This document shows positions 23,201 to 34,599 of a stretch of 64,000 bases of DNA, one piece after another. This DNA comes from Albugo candida (lineage: Eukaryota; Oomycota; Peronosporomycetes; Albuginales). The notes below the pieces were generated by a model. The model made no database searches and was not told the DNA's origin. It saw only the letters and a program-made list of their open reading frames with translations. The number at the start of each line of letters is the position of its first letter. Position 1 is the stretch's first letter. The translations under genes were made by a program, and so were the position numbers. The stretch is from the NCBI GenBank assembly GCA_040437565.1, contig JBDOQK010000004.1, positions 744,001 through 808,000 on the forward strand, read 5' to 3'.

Positions 23201-24927
23201 ATTTACCAAAATATGTATCTATCAGGCTCTAACTACGCAATGGAAGCTCAGTAAAAAAAGGGTTTCCATGTTCTGCGTTGAAGCACTGAGAAAAAGATAC
23301 TTTGATATCAGTGAACACATATCTAGGGTATGCTCGACACTTCCAACACTCGTTTCAATTTGCTTTATCTATTACAATGACTTATAATCGAGGGAAGGAA
23401 ATGAGTACGAAGCCTTCTGCATCTCTGCGCTTCGATCAAACGAATGTGCTATCGTCAGAAGAAGATTTTGATTTAAAAGCGGGTTTTAAGCTGGTATCTA
23501 TTTGGTAGCTAATGTGAAGCTCTATTTACTCAGTATTCTCCCTTAAAATTCAGGTACATACTATAGACTTTCCGATCAAGTCCTAGGACTAGTATGTAAA
23601 TGTAGCATCCTGGAGAAGTCGTTTAGTCGTCTTTTACACTTGTAATTTTCCATGATGTTGAACAGCGATCGTCAATATTATTCTTTCAATCTGAAATTCC
23701 TTCCGTTCGATCACCAAGAATTCACTGCTGCCATTGCCTGCTCAGCCAATTCCAATTGTCTCTTGATATCGAAAGTACTAATTTCAACATCCGATCGCGC
23801 CAAGATGGCTGTTCGAAGAACCTGCTGAGTTTACGAGCCGCAAATGCCACGCTGTGCCTGGTCCTTATTGCAATGTACAAAGAAATCCAATATTCCATGT
23901 CGTCAGTCATCATCGAGATGCATCAATGGAGATACAAAGTTTTCACGTCCATTCGATAATGAAAGCACTGTTTTGTCATCCTTACGAACATATACACTAG
24001 CAGTGTCATTCATCGTACATTTGAAGATGGAAAACAAAAAAAACAGATTGAGAATACTTCAAAAATGTGACTTTAGGCTGTTTTATATCTGGAAAGTTTT
24101 AGGAAGGATCATCATCAAATTTGCCGCTTCGATGATGAGTTAGCCAGCCATCACCGGGACCAAGAATATCGATGATTCCACCACCACGTCGTGCTGTGAG
24201 AGCAGACTCCAATCTCATCCATGCACAATAAATCAGCAAGAATAACACATGTAATAATACACTGCTCTCAAGGTAAACGACGAGTAGATGAAAATCATTT
24301 ATGACGTTTCACACTTGTGCATCGAATACTCATTTTGATGCCTGTATGTTACAAAGACCCCACAGGCTGGTTTAAAATGTCGTCACTCATTCTGTCAACG
24401 AAAGATATCATCATGGAGTCGCTTAGTTAGTGGTGTATTCGCGCTCCATTTGATCAGTAATCATCTTTTCGAGTACCAAACGGATCAACTAGCGACGTAG
24501 TTGAAAGTCATTAATAAATCTGTTCGGAGGTGAACACTAATTGTATTATAATAGCACCTTGACAGCACATATCTCGGCCCAACGAGTAGAGAATGTAAAA
24601 AGTACGTGTCATCTTGTCGCGACTTGTAAGCCTTATTGCCAGAATCGCATTTGCTGTCTTAGTGCGCGTCCTCCTTCTTGTCACTGAATTATCGCTTATG
24701 CCCTGTGAGAAGAGTCTTTCTAAAAATGCATATTCCGTCAGGTTCTTTGGGTACGTGCAAACAGCGCTAGCCAAGGATGATATCTCTGATGTGTGAGGTA
24801 TACGAGATTGTGTACCTGAAGAATCACACGCAAGTGTCGTGGAAGTCCTCGACTGAACTTCATTCACATTATGATTCATACGACTTTGGTATTGGTCAAA
24901 ATGTATCTGTAATGAACTCCAATTTGG
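23201..24927. other. Gene-poor stretch with two small minus-strand coding-like ends
   Basis: About 1.7 kb. A minus-strand frame ending at 24099 reads LLHVLFLLIYCAWMRLESAL, then ARRGGGIIDILGPGDGWLTH and KFDDDPS, a plausible single-pass membrane protein end. Another ending at 23711 reads VLRTAILARSDVEISTFDIK, then RQLELAEQAMAAVNSW. Neither has a clear start or a splice partner. The rest shows nothing recognisable. Confidence 0.3.
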
Positions 24928-27432
24928 ATGTTCGTAAAAGCGCTTGCAATTATCGCGCGTGTGTATCGTTGGATTACTACAGTTCTCATGGGATGGATCA
25001 AGAATCGAATGAAAGTGGCAGCAATAAAAGCTCATGACGCGCTTGCTCAGGGAATAGATATAATGGCTCCGGCATTATACTCTACAAAAACCAAAGAGTT
25101 TCAGAAGCGATGGCTACTAATTTGTCGTTATCTCACTTCCATTGAGACAATAAAGCCCGAGAACCAAGAAAAACTGATCAGTGACTCGCACATCCTAGAT
25201 ATACTGCATAAAATGACCTCAATTCTCGCAGCAGAAGAGCGTGTTTCTGATCGATTGAAGATGAGTTTTACAGCACAGACAGAACAAGAAATAATCGAGC
25301 GACCTTGTATGAAGTATCTGATGGAGAAGGAAATCGTATTATACATTTGTGAACTCGGTGCGAATGATGCGCCGCGAGGAATGCTGATGGTTGCGATACG
25401 ATTCATGTCAGCTTTGTTGGAAAATGTCGACGCTGAAGTCATATTTGACGAAGAACGAATTCTAGAATCATTGTGGCAACTCGTTCAAGTTGCGGGATTG
25501 AGAGAAGCAAAAGATGACCACATTCGGAAAGCATTGATGTACCTTCTAAACAGACTTTGGAAGCAATTACGAGCTCATCCATTGCGCATTAAGCAGTGCT
25601 TCAAGCTGGACGATAGCTGCACTGATCGAAAAATACTCGAGTCATCGAGTAAAAATTGTGCTGCATTTACGCAACTTCTTCCACATATATCCGCTGAAGG
25701 TGAGATTGGATCTGAATGCCGTGAGGCGCTCATAATTGCTTCTAGCATCTCTCAAGAAGATTTGGTTCATTTCATTGTAAAGTGTACTCCGTTTTGTCAA
25801 TACGTTGTAAACATCATAAGTATTGAATTCAAAACACTTATTGAAACTCCATCAGCAACAGAAAGTGATTCTAGGGGGTATGGAGACATCAACAATTCCG
25901 AGAATGCAGACTTGGTGAGGTTTAAGACCTATCTAAAATTTTGTTGTCTTTTGGCGGCAGTGGGCCATTATGAGACAGACGGAGCTTCCATTGCATCAAT
26001 TATCACCGAAGAATTTCAAGAACGATTTCTCAACGGCCCGTTCATGAGCGCATTTATCGATAAGTCGCTGTCTGGAGCATGCACGTCGACAATGTACGCT
26101 CACGTGATCCTGGATGTCCTGGTGTCCTGCAATTCTACTTTGCAATCAAATCCAATCCTTTACACTTTTGCCAAGTTTTTCTTTCAAGAAACATCGAAGG
26201 CCGACCAGGATGACACACAGCTTTCCGCCTTGATCCTGAACCGTATCGATACGTCCCCGTCGTGCTTGACAGTGCTGACGATTGATCTAGTCACATCGTT
26301 CCTGGAGCTTGATGATCCACAAATCGATCAATGGATATTGGGGTATGAACCGCTGGTTTCTGTAGCCGAAAAGCAGAAGGAAATTGAGCACAAACTGTTG
26401 AAGACGGGAACGGTTAACTTTGCATCCAGATTCCCGTATTCGTTTATCGCCTCGAATATCGATCTGTACAAGCAGCAGATCGACAAACAAGAGCTGGAAA
26501 CAGCAGAACAGCCCTCACTTTCACTTCTTTCATACATTGTGGAAGCGGAAATCATGACAACGCGACGTACTCGGCCACCTTCGATTAGTTATTCCGATGT
26601 GGAAGTTTCTTGCTTACAAGATGCTCGACTAAGGTCTGAGTCCACAGAGCATTTTTCTCAGCTGAGTGAGGCGCACCGATCAAAAGGAAGGACCAATATT
26701 GATGCACTGGGTCGTAAAATGGGACTCCCTCTTCCTACACATCCCCAAAACTTCCCATACAGTGAATTTTCATCGCGACAAAATGCAGAAAAAGCAACGG
26801 CTCGAATTTTCAAAGTGTTTTTTTCACGTTTGGAAAAGCTTTTGGAAGCATCCACCGACGAGAACTTGGCGCTATCCGGGCTGATCTCTATCCTAGCACG
26901 CAACGAAAAATGCTTTGATCAGATTTTCGATATGGAAGAAAAGCATACGAAAAGCATCCGAAGCGCTTTGGAAACGGTGCATGCAGTTGCTGTGGAACGA
27001 ATTCGTGCGCTTTCCGACGGTCAACAGCGTCTTGAGCTGGTACAGAAACTGCTCGTAGGTGGCCGAAATGACAGCCTTGATGCGCTCATCAACGATGCGG
27101 AAGATCGATGGATCACTGCTTTTATTATCCTGCAAGAAATTCTGAAGGAGCTGTGCTCTATACTGTATGTTTACGAGCATCGTGGTGCCATTTTGTCGAC
27201 TAGAGTACGCACCAAGGCGGATTCAAATAAAGCACAAAATAATCAGAAGATTACACCTCCGATGGATAAAAATAAGAAGGATCCCGAGGACGATTCAGGA
27301 GCGGATGATGTTCCTTTGAATGAGACGGATTCAGGCGAATCGTTTGAGAATGCGTCGAGAGAATTCGAATCGCTCCTCTTGGAGGCAGAAATCAGCATGA
27401 ATGAAATTCTGGAATATCGCGATAAGAAATAG
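24928..27432 (+). CDS. FHIP/RAI16-like Hook-interacting protein (FHF complex subunit)
   Basis: Single-exon frame of 834 residues, almost entirely alpha-helical. The N-terminal half has RGMLMVAIRFMSALLENVD and EEIGSECREALIIASSIS-type repeats typical of the FHIP (RAI16/FAM160) family, whose conserved block contains a 'REALL' helix. The C-terminal half contains EKATARIFKVFFSRLEKLLE and VERIRALSDGQQRLELVQKL. In animals and fungi FHIP joins Hook and FTS to link early endosomes to dynein. The last 70 residues are acidic and disordered. The ATG at 24928 is the first in frame; stops lie just upstream. Assignment rests on pattern and length (animal FHIPs are about 750-1050 residues). Confidence 0.62.
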   Translation: MFVKALAIIARVYRWITTVLMGWIKNRMKVAAIKAHDALAQGIDIMAPALYSTKTKEFQKRWLLICRYLTSIETIKPENQEKLISDSHILDILHKMTSILAAEERVSDRLKMSFTAQTEQEIIERPCMKYLMEKEIVLYICELGANDAPRGMLMVAIRFMSALLENVDAEVIFDEERILESLWQLVQVAGLREAKDDHIRKALMYLLNRLWKQLRAHPLRIKQCFKLDDSCTDRKILESSSKNCAAFTQLLPHISAEGEIGSECREALIIASSISQEDLVHFIVKCTPFCQYVVNIISIEFKTLIETPSATESDSRGYGDINNSENADLVRFKTYLKFCCLLAAVGHYETDGASIASIITEEFQERFLNGPFMSAFIDKSLSGACTSTMYAHVILDVLVSCNSTLQSNPILYTFAKFFFQETSKADQDDTQLSALILNRIDTSPSCLTVLTIDLVTSFLELDDPQIDQWILGYEPLVSVAEKQKEIEHKLLKTGTVNFASRFPYSFIASNIDLYKQQIDKQELETAEQPSLSLLSYIVEAEIMTTRRTRPPSISYSDVEVSCLQDARLRSESTEHFSQLSEAHRSKGRTNIDALGRKMGLPLPTHPQNFPYSEFSSRQNAEKATARIFKVFFSRLEKLLEASTDENLALSGLISILARNEKCFDQIFDMEEKHTKSIRSALETVHAVAVERIRALSDGQQRLELVQKLLVGGRNDSLDALINDAEDRWITAFIILQEILKELCSILYVYEHRGAILSTRVRTKADSNKAQNNQKITPPMDKNKKDPEDDSGADDVPLNETDSGESFENASREFESLLLEAEISMNEILEYRDKK

Positions 27433-27580
27433 AGTTTTGAAAGGCATCCAGTTCGAGAGTGTATGAGTGTATAGAATATATCCACTTAGGATTTTGAATA
27501 CAGTAAACAAGGCAACTGTCATTAGCTTATCTTTAAGTAGTGCAAATGTGAATATTGAAAGTATCGCTAAGCTTTATGCG

Positions 27581-27952
27581 TCAAGCTTTGAAGCCTTTTG
27601 TAAGTCGGTGTGCTACGAATTTGCTCGTGTCCAAGTATGCCAATGTCACATGTTTGATGCATTCTCTCTCACGAGATGATAATTCTGAGTCTGGTTTACT
27701 AGAACTACACTTGTCCCATGCAATGGCAGTAACTTTCTGAATGGCGTGTTGGATCAATGCACGTTGCTGTTCTTCTAAAAGAATTGCTTGAACGGCAGCG
27801 GCTCCATTGGAAGCAGGTCCCAGGTTTGAACCACTTAATGAGGAGGAGCTTCCATCGTTCATGGGCGAGGTGTAATCATACGTAGGTTCCTCATAGCCAT
27901 AAGAAGTATCTGACTCGGTCTCTTTCTCTTTACCAAAGCCGAAAAGCGGCAT
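27581..27952 (-). CDS. Small Tim-like protein (Tim13/Tim8 type) with altered twin-cysteine motif
   Basis: A protein of 123 residues, opening MPLFGFGKEKETESDTSYGY. A disordered N-terminal ~60 residues precede a helical hairpin: VTAIAWDKCSSSKPDSELSS, then ECIKHVTLAYLDTSKFVAHR. The layout (helix, x-WDKC, SxLSxxExxC, helix with YLDTS) is that of zf-Tim10/DDP proteins, closest to Tim13/Tim8. In the family the motif is CX3C...CX3C. Here the outer cysteine of each pair is replaced (A-WDK-C and C-IKH-V), while the inner two, which form one disulfide, remain. Small Tims chaperone hydrophobic precursors in the mitochondrial intermembrane space. The N-terminal extension is longer than usual. Confidence 0.7.
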   Translation of the reverse strand: MPLFGFGKEKETESDTSYGYEEPTYDYTSPMNDGSSSSLSGSNLGPASNGAAAVQAILLEEQQRALIQHAIQKVTAIAWDKCSSSKPDSELSSRERECIKHVTLAYLDTSKFVAHRLTKGFKA

Positions 27953-28330
27953 TTTGGTCCTTCGAACAGTTGGTCCTGGTTGATTTGGTACTTTGCTAGC
28001 GTACTAGGTTTGCGCCGAACCTTGTGAAGGTTCGGTTATAAATATAAGTAAGGCGTCGTAAGCTTCTGGTCGAGTCCCTGCCTTTATTTCCTTTTGACCG
28101 AATGCTATCTAGTATGAAGTAGTCAGAGGATGAGCAACCTCTTTCTTTTCTACGCAACCATCCAATGGCTCAAAATTGTTCTATGGCCGTCAAACCCTTC
28201 GTCAAGTAATGTACCTTCTGAAATAGTACTCTCACAAAACTAATAGATTTTGCTGCTGACCACAGCTTTCTAATAATCTGTTTACTCAGATTCCCCCATT
28301 TCTCCTTTTGTATCGAACAAGTCATTTGCA
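27953..28330. other. Divergent spacer between Tim-like and cyclophilin genes
   Basis: About 380 bp. A small hairpin (CGAACCTTGTGAAGGTTCG, near 28016) lies upstream of the Tim-like gene. No gene seen. Confidence 0.4.
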
Positions 28331-28921
28331 ATGCCGAGTGAGAATCCACACGTTTTTTTTGATATCGCAATCAACGACAAACCTGCCGGTCGAATCGAAT
28401 TCGAGCTGTTCGCTGATACCGTGCCACGTACTGCCGAAAACTTTCGCTGTTTGTGCACCGGTGAAAGAAGCGAAAATGTTGGCGGCGTCCAGAAATCGCT
28501 GCACTATAAAGGCAACGTGTTTCATCGAATTATCCCGAAATTTATGTGCCAAGCTGGCGATATCACCAAAGGTAATGGCACCGGCGGATTTTCCATTCAT
28601 GGAGAAAAGTTTGCAGATGAAAACTTCACGAGGAAGGTAATTATCCTGTATGCTCGTGCATCATATATCATATTATATCATTTTTTGTCTTTCTAGCACA
28701 CTGGCCCAGGAATCTTGTCCATGGCAAACGCGGGACCCAACACGAACGGTTCCCAGTTCTTTATTTGCACGGAAAAAACTGCTTGGCTGGATGGAAAACA
28801 CGTTGTCTTCGGCCAGATTGTCGACGGAATGGATGTTGTAAGAGAAATGGAAAAATACGGTACAGACTCTGGTAAACCAAAGGGCAAGGTTGTCATTGCG
28901 GATTGCGGCCAGCTTTCGTAA
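28331..28921 (+). CDS. Cyclophilin A-type peptidyl-prolyl cis-trans isomerase
   Basis: Two exons (28331-28636 and 28697-28921) with a 60-bp intron, giving 176 residues. All catalytic and cyclosporin-binding positions are present: [14 protein letters not shown] (Arg and Gln), NGSQFFICT and [10 protein letters not shown] (Trp and His). The loop [16 protein letters not shown] is the short-insertion form common in plants, fungi and oomycetes. There is no signal peptide or targeting tail, so it is cytosolic or nuclear. It catalyses proline isomerisation during folding. The start ATG opens a typical [16 protein letters not shown] strand. Confidence 0.96.
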
Positions 28922-29036
28922 TTCATGATTTCATAGAACTGTTTTTTATGTAAAGAACATTAAAATGAACATGACCAATTTCCATATTTTATGTTCACAA
29001 CATTTATACTAGTTTCCTGCAGTGCATCGCAAAAAA

Positions 29037-32004
29037 ATGGATTCACCGCGCCCTGGAACACCGCGCTCATATGGTGAAAGCTCGCATGATATGGATGGTG
29101 TATATCGGTCAATTTTTCAGCAACCCGTGCTCAGTATACCGCCCACTGCACCATCGTATTCTTGGATTGAATTCCTTTTGATTCCAGAAGCATTAGAGCA
29201 GCATGTACATATACGTAATTTATGATAGCTGGCATCTATTACACATAATATACTAAAATAACGGTTTACATTGTGAAATATAGCTTGTCACTTTGAGGAA
29301 GGAAAAGCAGCAAAATGAGCATAGCGAAATCTCAGCGATAGAACTCATTCGGGAGTTTTTGGATCAAGCGCAACTTGTATCCGATGAAGGTAATAGCGGA
29401 AACCAACGATTCATCTCTCTGTTGGCAACTGCTGCGAAAGTTGTTGTGGAAATGAACATCTCTTTACCAGAGATTGAAAACTTGTTTCCAATTCACTATC
29501 AACGACTTTTGATGGATGGATTAGCCGCAATGAAGACAAATGAGCTCATGTTTAGTCGCTGGATTATTCGGGCGATCACAAAACAGCATTTAGCGTCACC
29601 ATTTTGCGCGGAAAGTAAGATTGCAGCTGAAGAATTCGCAGCAGGTGCCCAAGTCGCGCTCGGCGATTTTTTTGCAGATCAACGCGCCATTGCGCAAAAT
29701 TTGAAGAGCTTGTTATCCGACGTGAAGACCTTAGAGGCAAATCCCGCGTGGATGGATCTTGGGGTCTACTATTTCAATATTGAACAGTACGCTATCGCTT
29801 TTGAGTGTTTCGGCTCCGCTGATCCCAAATCAGATGATTTTGCGCCTTTGGAAAAAGAGCGGCTAGAAGGTTATCTTTTGGCATGCAAAAGCGTACTGTC
29901 AAAGCAGAAGCAGTCCAGCAAACAATGGATAAAGGAAGCATGGAAAGCTCAGCGCTGGGATGAAATCATACAAAAGTTGAATAAAGAAATATTGACTGCT
30001 GATACTGAAGATGACGAGATTGGCATTTGCGTAGATGATCGAACACTATTGGAGGAAGCAGCGTTCCGTCAAGCACGGAGATGTGCCGAAATGTCGACCT
30101 CGTCCACAGCTGAGAGGAGGATTTCGCGCATGTTTTATTCAGAACTAGTAGTGTCAAATACTGGTTTTAGATTGTGGACTGCAACCACTTCAGAGCTTGT
30201 CTTCGTTCAGGATGAGCTTCATCATCGCTTCATCAATTTGCTTTACAGTGAGATGCAATCAGAAGCAATGGACGCGCTCGATGAAAGTCCAAATAGCTCC
30301 ATTGAAGAATCCGTGACGTTTGCTTCGCTGGCTACGAAAATAGTGGACCTCTTTTGCTTCCTACTGGAAAAAAGCAAAGGAACAGAACAACAAAAGGTCG
30401 CAGACGACAAAGTCGATCGCCTTTATCGCACCTTTGAAAATTTGCTGGTGGGTTTTCCTGCTCTACACTCACTTCCAGGAACTCGACGGTTTCTTTCCCA
30501 ATGTCCCAGTCTCCATCTGAATTGGTCGGATCAGGATCATACCATTGCCCAATTATTCTCTCAAGAATTACGACTTCAGAAGATCGATCGGAAGCAGCAA
30601 ATCGCGGACTCGGTAACGAAATATTCCCTTGGGACAAAGCAGGCAAAAATGGAGTTTTATTCTACACTCCTGCAGCGTGTAAGTAACGCGAAGGAGGACG
30701 ATACATTGGAGTTACTGACAGCTATAGCTTGCTGCATGGTGGACAATCGTTGGAACATTCTTTATGAGTGGGAAGGCCGTATGCGTGACTCAACTGATGA
30801 AACTACAACGATTGTGCGCATGAAGCTGCAACTAGCTGTTTGCTTTGGGGACATTGCGAAATTATTGGCTTCGGACTCACACTTACTTGAAAAATCATCT
30901 CACTCATTTGAAAGCACAGAACAAGCGCTCGACTTGACCAAAAGCCAAACGCTTTTCTCAGCCTTAGTGTCTGCACAAAAATCCCTCAACGTGGATTCAA
31001 CTAAACCATTTAGCTTCTCATGGGATGACATTCTGGATGAGATCCCACAATCACTGCTCCAACAAGTTGTGGATATTGCTGCTGGGTTGTACTCTCATTG
31101 TCTCGTTCAATATAAATCTCGCAATATGTTCGATCTCACACCATTCGGAGATCTCGCACTTGTAGCATTTGCAAACGCTACCACTGATCAGGAGACATCA
31201 AAGGAATTCAGACAAGATATCGCCAAATTACTCCAGTCTGGAGTCTCAAAACTGGTGCAACGATGTCCGAACAATTCTCAATGGCACTTGGCTCGAGCAA
31301 GTTTGCTACTGAATCCCATCACTCCCCACCTCGTATCAGGTTCATGCTGCTTTGTTCACTTCATCAGATGATGCTGATACCTTTCTACTTCTAGACCCTC
31401 GAGCTGCTCTCTCTGAGTATATACTGGCTGCTTCCCTCGCGACAAATCATTTTTCCGAGTCTCGTGCAGTAACGGATGTCATCAATCAAGTTCACCTAGT
31501 CAAATTGGTAAGCGGTCCAGCTTGTTCAAGACTCCAAAATTGATGACTTTTCTATCATAGAGCCAATGTCTTGTACAGCTCGACAATGTCGTTGCAGCCG
31601 CTGTTGTCTATCAGTATTTTGCTCCAGAGGAGGTCAAATACGGTCTTCAGCTGGTATCACAAGCGTCAGACACATGCGACCAAGGCTATTTTCAATATTT
31701 TTGGGAGGTATGCAATGTACTGGATACGCCTCACCCAATTAACTGCGTTATGTAGCTTTCATTCCTTGAGGTACTGATGCAAGTATTTGCAAATCCAGCC
31801 CGATACAACCAGAGGTATTCCATTTTTAGCCTTTTCCAAGTCCAATTTGCTATCGCTCTCGCTCATAGTGCTATAAAGCTTTTGACGAATCTTGTCCAAA
31901 CTCCTGAGCTCAACGCATGCAACTCGGAAACCGTCTTGGAAACTCTGAAACATCGAATGCTTCGATGTTATTTCCGACATTTATGTCGCCGTTATTTGGT
32001 ATAA
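29037..32004 (+). CDS. INTS8: Integrator complex subunit 8
   Basis: Five exons: 29037-29204, 29284-31339, 31395-31507, 31561-31707 and 31756-32004, all introns GT..AG and phase-consistent, giving about 910 residues. The start SWIEFLLIPEALEQH and ELMFSRWIIRAITKQHL match the conserved N-terminus of INTS8, and the C-terminus contains LDPRAALSEYILAASLATNH in a TPR-like helical array. INTS8 helps recruit PP2A to Integrator, which terminates transcription of snRNA and other genes. The ATG at 29037 was chosen because an in-frame GTG upstream adds only a short basic stretch. Human INTS8 has 995 residues, so length is close. Confidence 0.8.
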
Positions 32005-32076
32005 TCTTAGCATTTATTTGCAAAAATAGAAGTTGAAGGAGTTCAGAGCATTTCTTTCATAATCGATTTCTCCGAC

Positions 32077-33609
32077 ATGATGCACAGGAATCCTATTCTG
32101 GGCGGAACCACGTACGATCCTCGACTCAAGTCGCATAGTAAGCCTCAGAGATTCAAAATTATACAACCGACAATGCGAATCGACTCGAAAGCGCTCATTG
32201 TGCCTTCAATATCTTCTGAAAAACGATATTTTGAAACGAGCGCCGCTGAAATCGGTAAATTAGATCGTAATTCCTTGCTTGAGAGCAAGTTCGCTCCGCA
32301 AAATGTCGACAAAGTGCTTCGATTTTACGCTTTTTTTTTGGAGACTGTTGATGAGAGTAACTTGGAGGAATTGCGTTTGCGGAAAAGTGTCGTTTTGGTC
32401 TATGTAAGCGACAACACCTTTGAAATTCAAGAGCCTCGAATGTTGAATAGCGGAATTCCTCAAGGCGCTTTTCTCAAACGCTGTCAATTACCAAAAGTGA
32501 GTGGCTTTTACGTGGCCAGCGATCTCTCCCTGGGAATGGAACTTGCAGTTTTTGGCCGCATTTTTAAGATTTGTGACTGTGATGCATTCACACGCGAGTA
32601 TTTCGCGAGAATGGGTTGGAATATTGGATGCAGTATCATCATACCGGAGGACAAGTATACTGTCACAAGAAAAGAGATCACGAAAATGTGTGGAGGCGAT
32701 GTCGATCACTTTTACGGCAAGAAACGATATCCTTTGAAAACATTCATGGAAGCCTCACTTGGTAATTCAGTTCGGTCGCATCTCCAAAGCGAAAAGAAAC
32801 GAAAGTTTCTTGCTAATGCTTGCAAAATATTGTGTTTCCATTGTGAACACGACGCTCAAGAACAGTTGTATGGAGCTCTTAAGCGATACAAACTTTGTTT
32901 TTTCCTCGAAGACGATACCATGGAAATCAAGGAAGTGTTAAGCCCTAATTCCGGCCGACTTCCATTTCCACTCTTGCTCAAGCGTACGCGTCAATTAAAA
33001 GCGTGGACCGAATTTTTGAGCGATGAACAAGATCGTGGTGTTGAAGAGCCTAAGCCACGGGAAGCTTATTTCAACGAAGAAGACTTGTACGTTGGTGCGG
33101 TTTTGAACGTTTTCGGAAGAGAATTGAAGCTGGTTGATACAGATGCCTTCACCCGTGACTACTATCGCGTTGTTTGGGGTATGGAGCTGGCAGAACCGAT
33201 GTCCACTGCCCCAGAAGAAATAGCTTCACCCACCAGAAAGCCCCTAGCTGAAAAATCCACCTTAGACCCCGCTCAAGCACCCAAGAAAGATCTTTTGAAG
33301 TTGGTTGAGTTTGATCGCAAAGTTCTCCGATTTGTGGCCAAGTTGATTTCCAATCGCAAAGAGCAAGCTCAGCGGCGCGTGGTGATTGCGTATTATCTCG
33401 CAGATGATACGATCGCCATCTTTGAGCCCGAACAGCGCAATTCGGGTATATCTCCAGGCAAGTTTCTCGAAAGAGGACAGTACAAATCACCACAAGGAAA
33501 GCCGTACGTATTTTCTCAGCTTGCCATCGGTGAGGAACTAACATTCAATGCCCACCGATTCGAACTTTTGGACGCGGATGAGTACACAAAGAAATTTCTT
33601 GCAGCTTGA
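32077..33609 (+). CDS. EFHC1: EFHC1/EFHC2-like protein with three DM10 domains
   Basis: Intronless, 510 residues. Three DM10 repeats are visible, about residues 85-190, 230-365 and 400-508. Each has a pattern like VLRFYAFFLE / SDNTFEIQEPRMLNSGI / FLKR and ends in FGRIFKICDCDAFTREYF. The opening LGGTTYDPRLKSHSKPQRFK is also typical of EFHC. These are microtubule inner proteins of ciliary doublets. The C-terminal EF-hands of vertebrate EFHC1 are absent: the frame ends right after the third DM10 domain. With CFAP210 and the dynein light chain it adds to a group of flagellar genes expected in a zoospore-forming organism. Confidence 0.87.
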   Translation: MMHRNPILGGTTYDPRLKSHSKPQRFKIIQPTMRIDSKALIVPSISSEKRYFETSAAEIGKLDRNSLLESKFAPQNVDKVLRFYAFFLETVDESNLEELRLRKSVVLVYVSDNTFEIQEPRMLNSGIPQGAFLKRCQLPKVSGFYVASDLSLGMELAVFGRIFKICDCDAFTREYFARMGWNIGCSIIIPEDKYTVTRKEITKMCGGDVDHFYGKKRYPLKTFMEASLGNSVRSHLQSEKKRKFLANACKILCFHCEHDAQEQLYGALKRYKLCFFLEDDTMEIKEVLSPNSGRLPFPLLLKRTRQLKAWTEFLSDEQDRGVEEPKPREAYFNEEDLYVGAVLNVFGRELKLVDTDAFTRDYYRVVWGMELAEPMSTAPEEIASPTRKPLAEKSTLDPAQAPKKDLLKLVEFDRKVLRFVAKLISNRKEQAQRRVVIAYYLADDTIAIFEPEQRNSGISPGKFLERGQYKSPQGKPYVFSQLAIGEELTFNAHRFELLDADEYTKKFLAA

Positions 33610-34053
33610 GACCTTTTGCCAAAGATAGTATCAGTAAAAATGCGAATTCATAGCGCAAATATATGAAACTGCATTGATGAGGGATCGCTTAGAGCATAAC
33701 GCAAGTTCGGAATCCTCACCATCCTCAAGAAGCAGTTGACGATGAAATTTAGATGCACGCAAAGGAAAGGTCCAAGATATAAAATGATCAACACTTTGTT
33801 TCCTTTGTGTCACCGTCTTCTATTCGATAAAGCGCTGTTGATTAGTCCTGTATTCGGGTCGGCTTCTCGTCCATTAGTTTGGGTTCTGCGATCAGGTAAG
33901 GATGTCTAATATGCTTTGTCTGCCTCTATTCTTTGAGTAGAGAAGACACCAAAGTTGATGTATGATTGATCAAACTAACCTCATGGTGTTACGTCGCTTT
34001 TGCTGGTTGCGTAGTCATCTCCTCACCTATATTTTCGAGCCAATTAAGACACA
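33610..34053. other. Spacer and eL21 5' leader
   Basis: About 440 bp. A 5' splice-like GTAAGG at about 33896, followed by roughly 150 bp to the eL21 start, may be a leader intron, common in ribosomal protein genes. No snoRNA was convincingly seen. Confidence 0.35.
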
Positions 34054-34599
34054 ATGCCTCATTCATTCGGTACAAGAGCAGGCACGCGTGACACGTTCTC
34101 GCGTCCGTTCCGTCAACGCGGTATGATCTCTATGTCGACGTATCTTCGCACGTTCAGAGTCGGCGATTATGTCGACGTCAAAGCCAATTCAGCGATCCAC
34201 AAGGGGATGCCGCACAAATACTATCATGGACGCACAGGCCGCGTCTTCAATGTCACCAAACGAGCCGTAGGTGTGCGTGTAAACAAGGTTGTAGGAAACC
34301 GTGTCATTCCAAAGCAAATCAACGTTCGTGTGGAGCACGTGCATTTGTCTAAATGTCGTCAAGGCTTTCTTACCCGAGTCAAAGCAAATGAGCGTCAAAA
34401 GATTGCTGCACGTCAAAGTGGAGGTAAACAACATTCTCACAATTCAAGACGCACAAATTAAACTGATTTAACCTGTTTTATTGTAGTTCGCAGCCAAATC
34501 AAGCGCGTACCAAAGCAGCCGAAAGAAGCGTACACGCTCAAATGCAAGAATATCACACCAATGACAATGGCCCCTCAGCCATTCGTAGATTTGATGTAG
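34054..34599 (+). CDS. RPL21: 60S ribosomal protein eL21
   Basis: Two exons (34054-34423 and 34487-34599) with a 63-bp intron, giving 160 residues, the normal eL21 length. [59 protein letters not shown] and the C-terminal [10 protein letters not shown] are diagnostic. Structural protein of the large ribosomal subunit near the 5S rRNA. The second copy after the gap is identical and is probably an assembly repeat. Confidence 0.97.
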
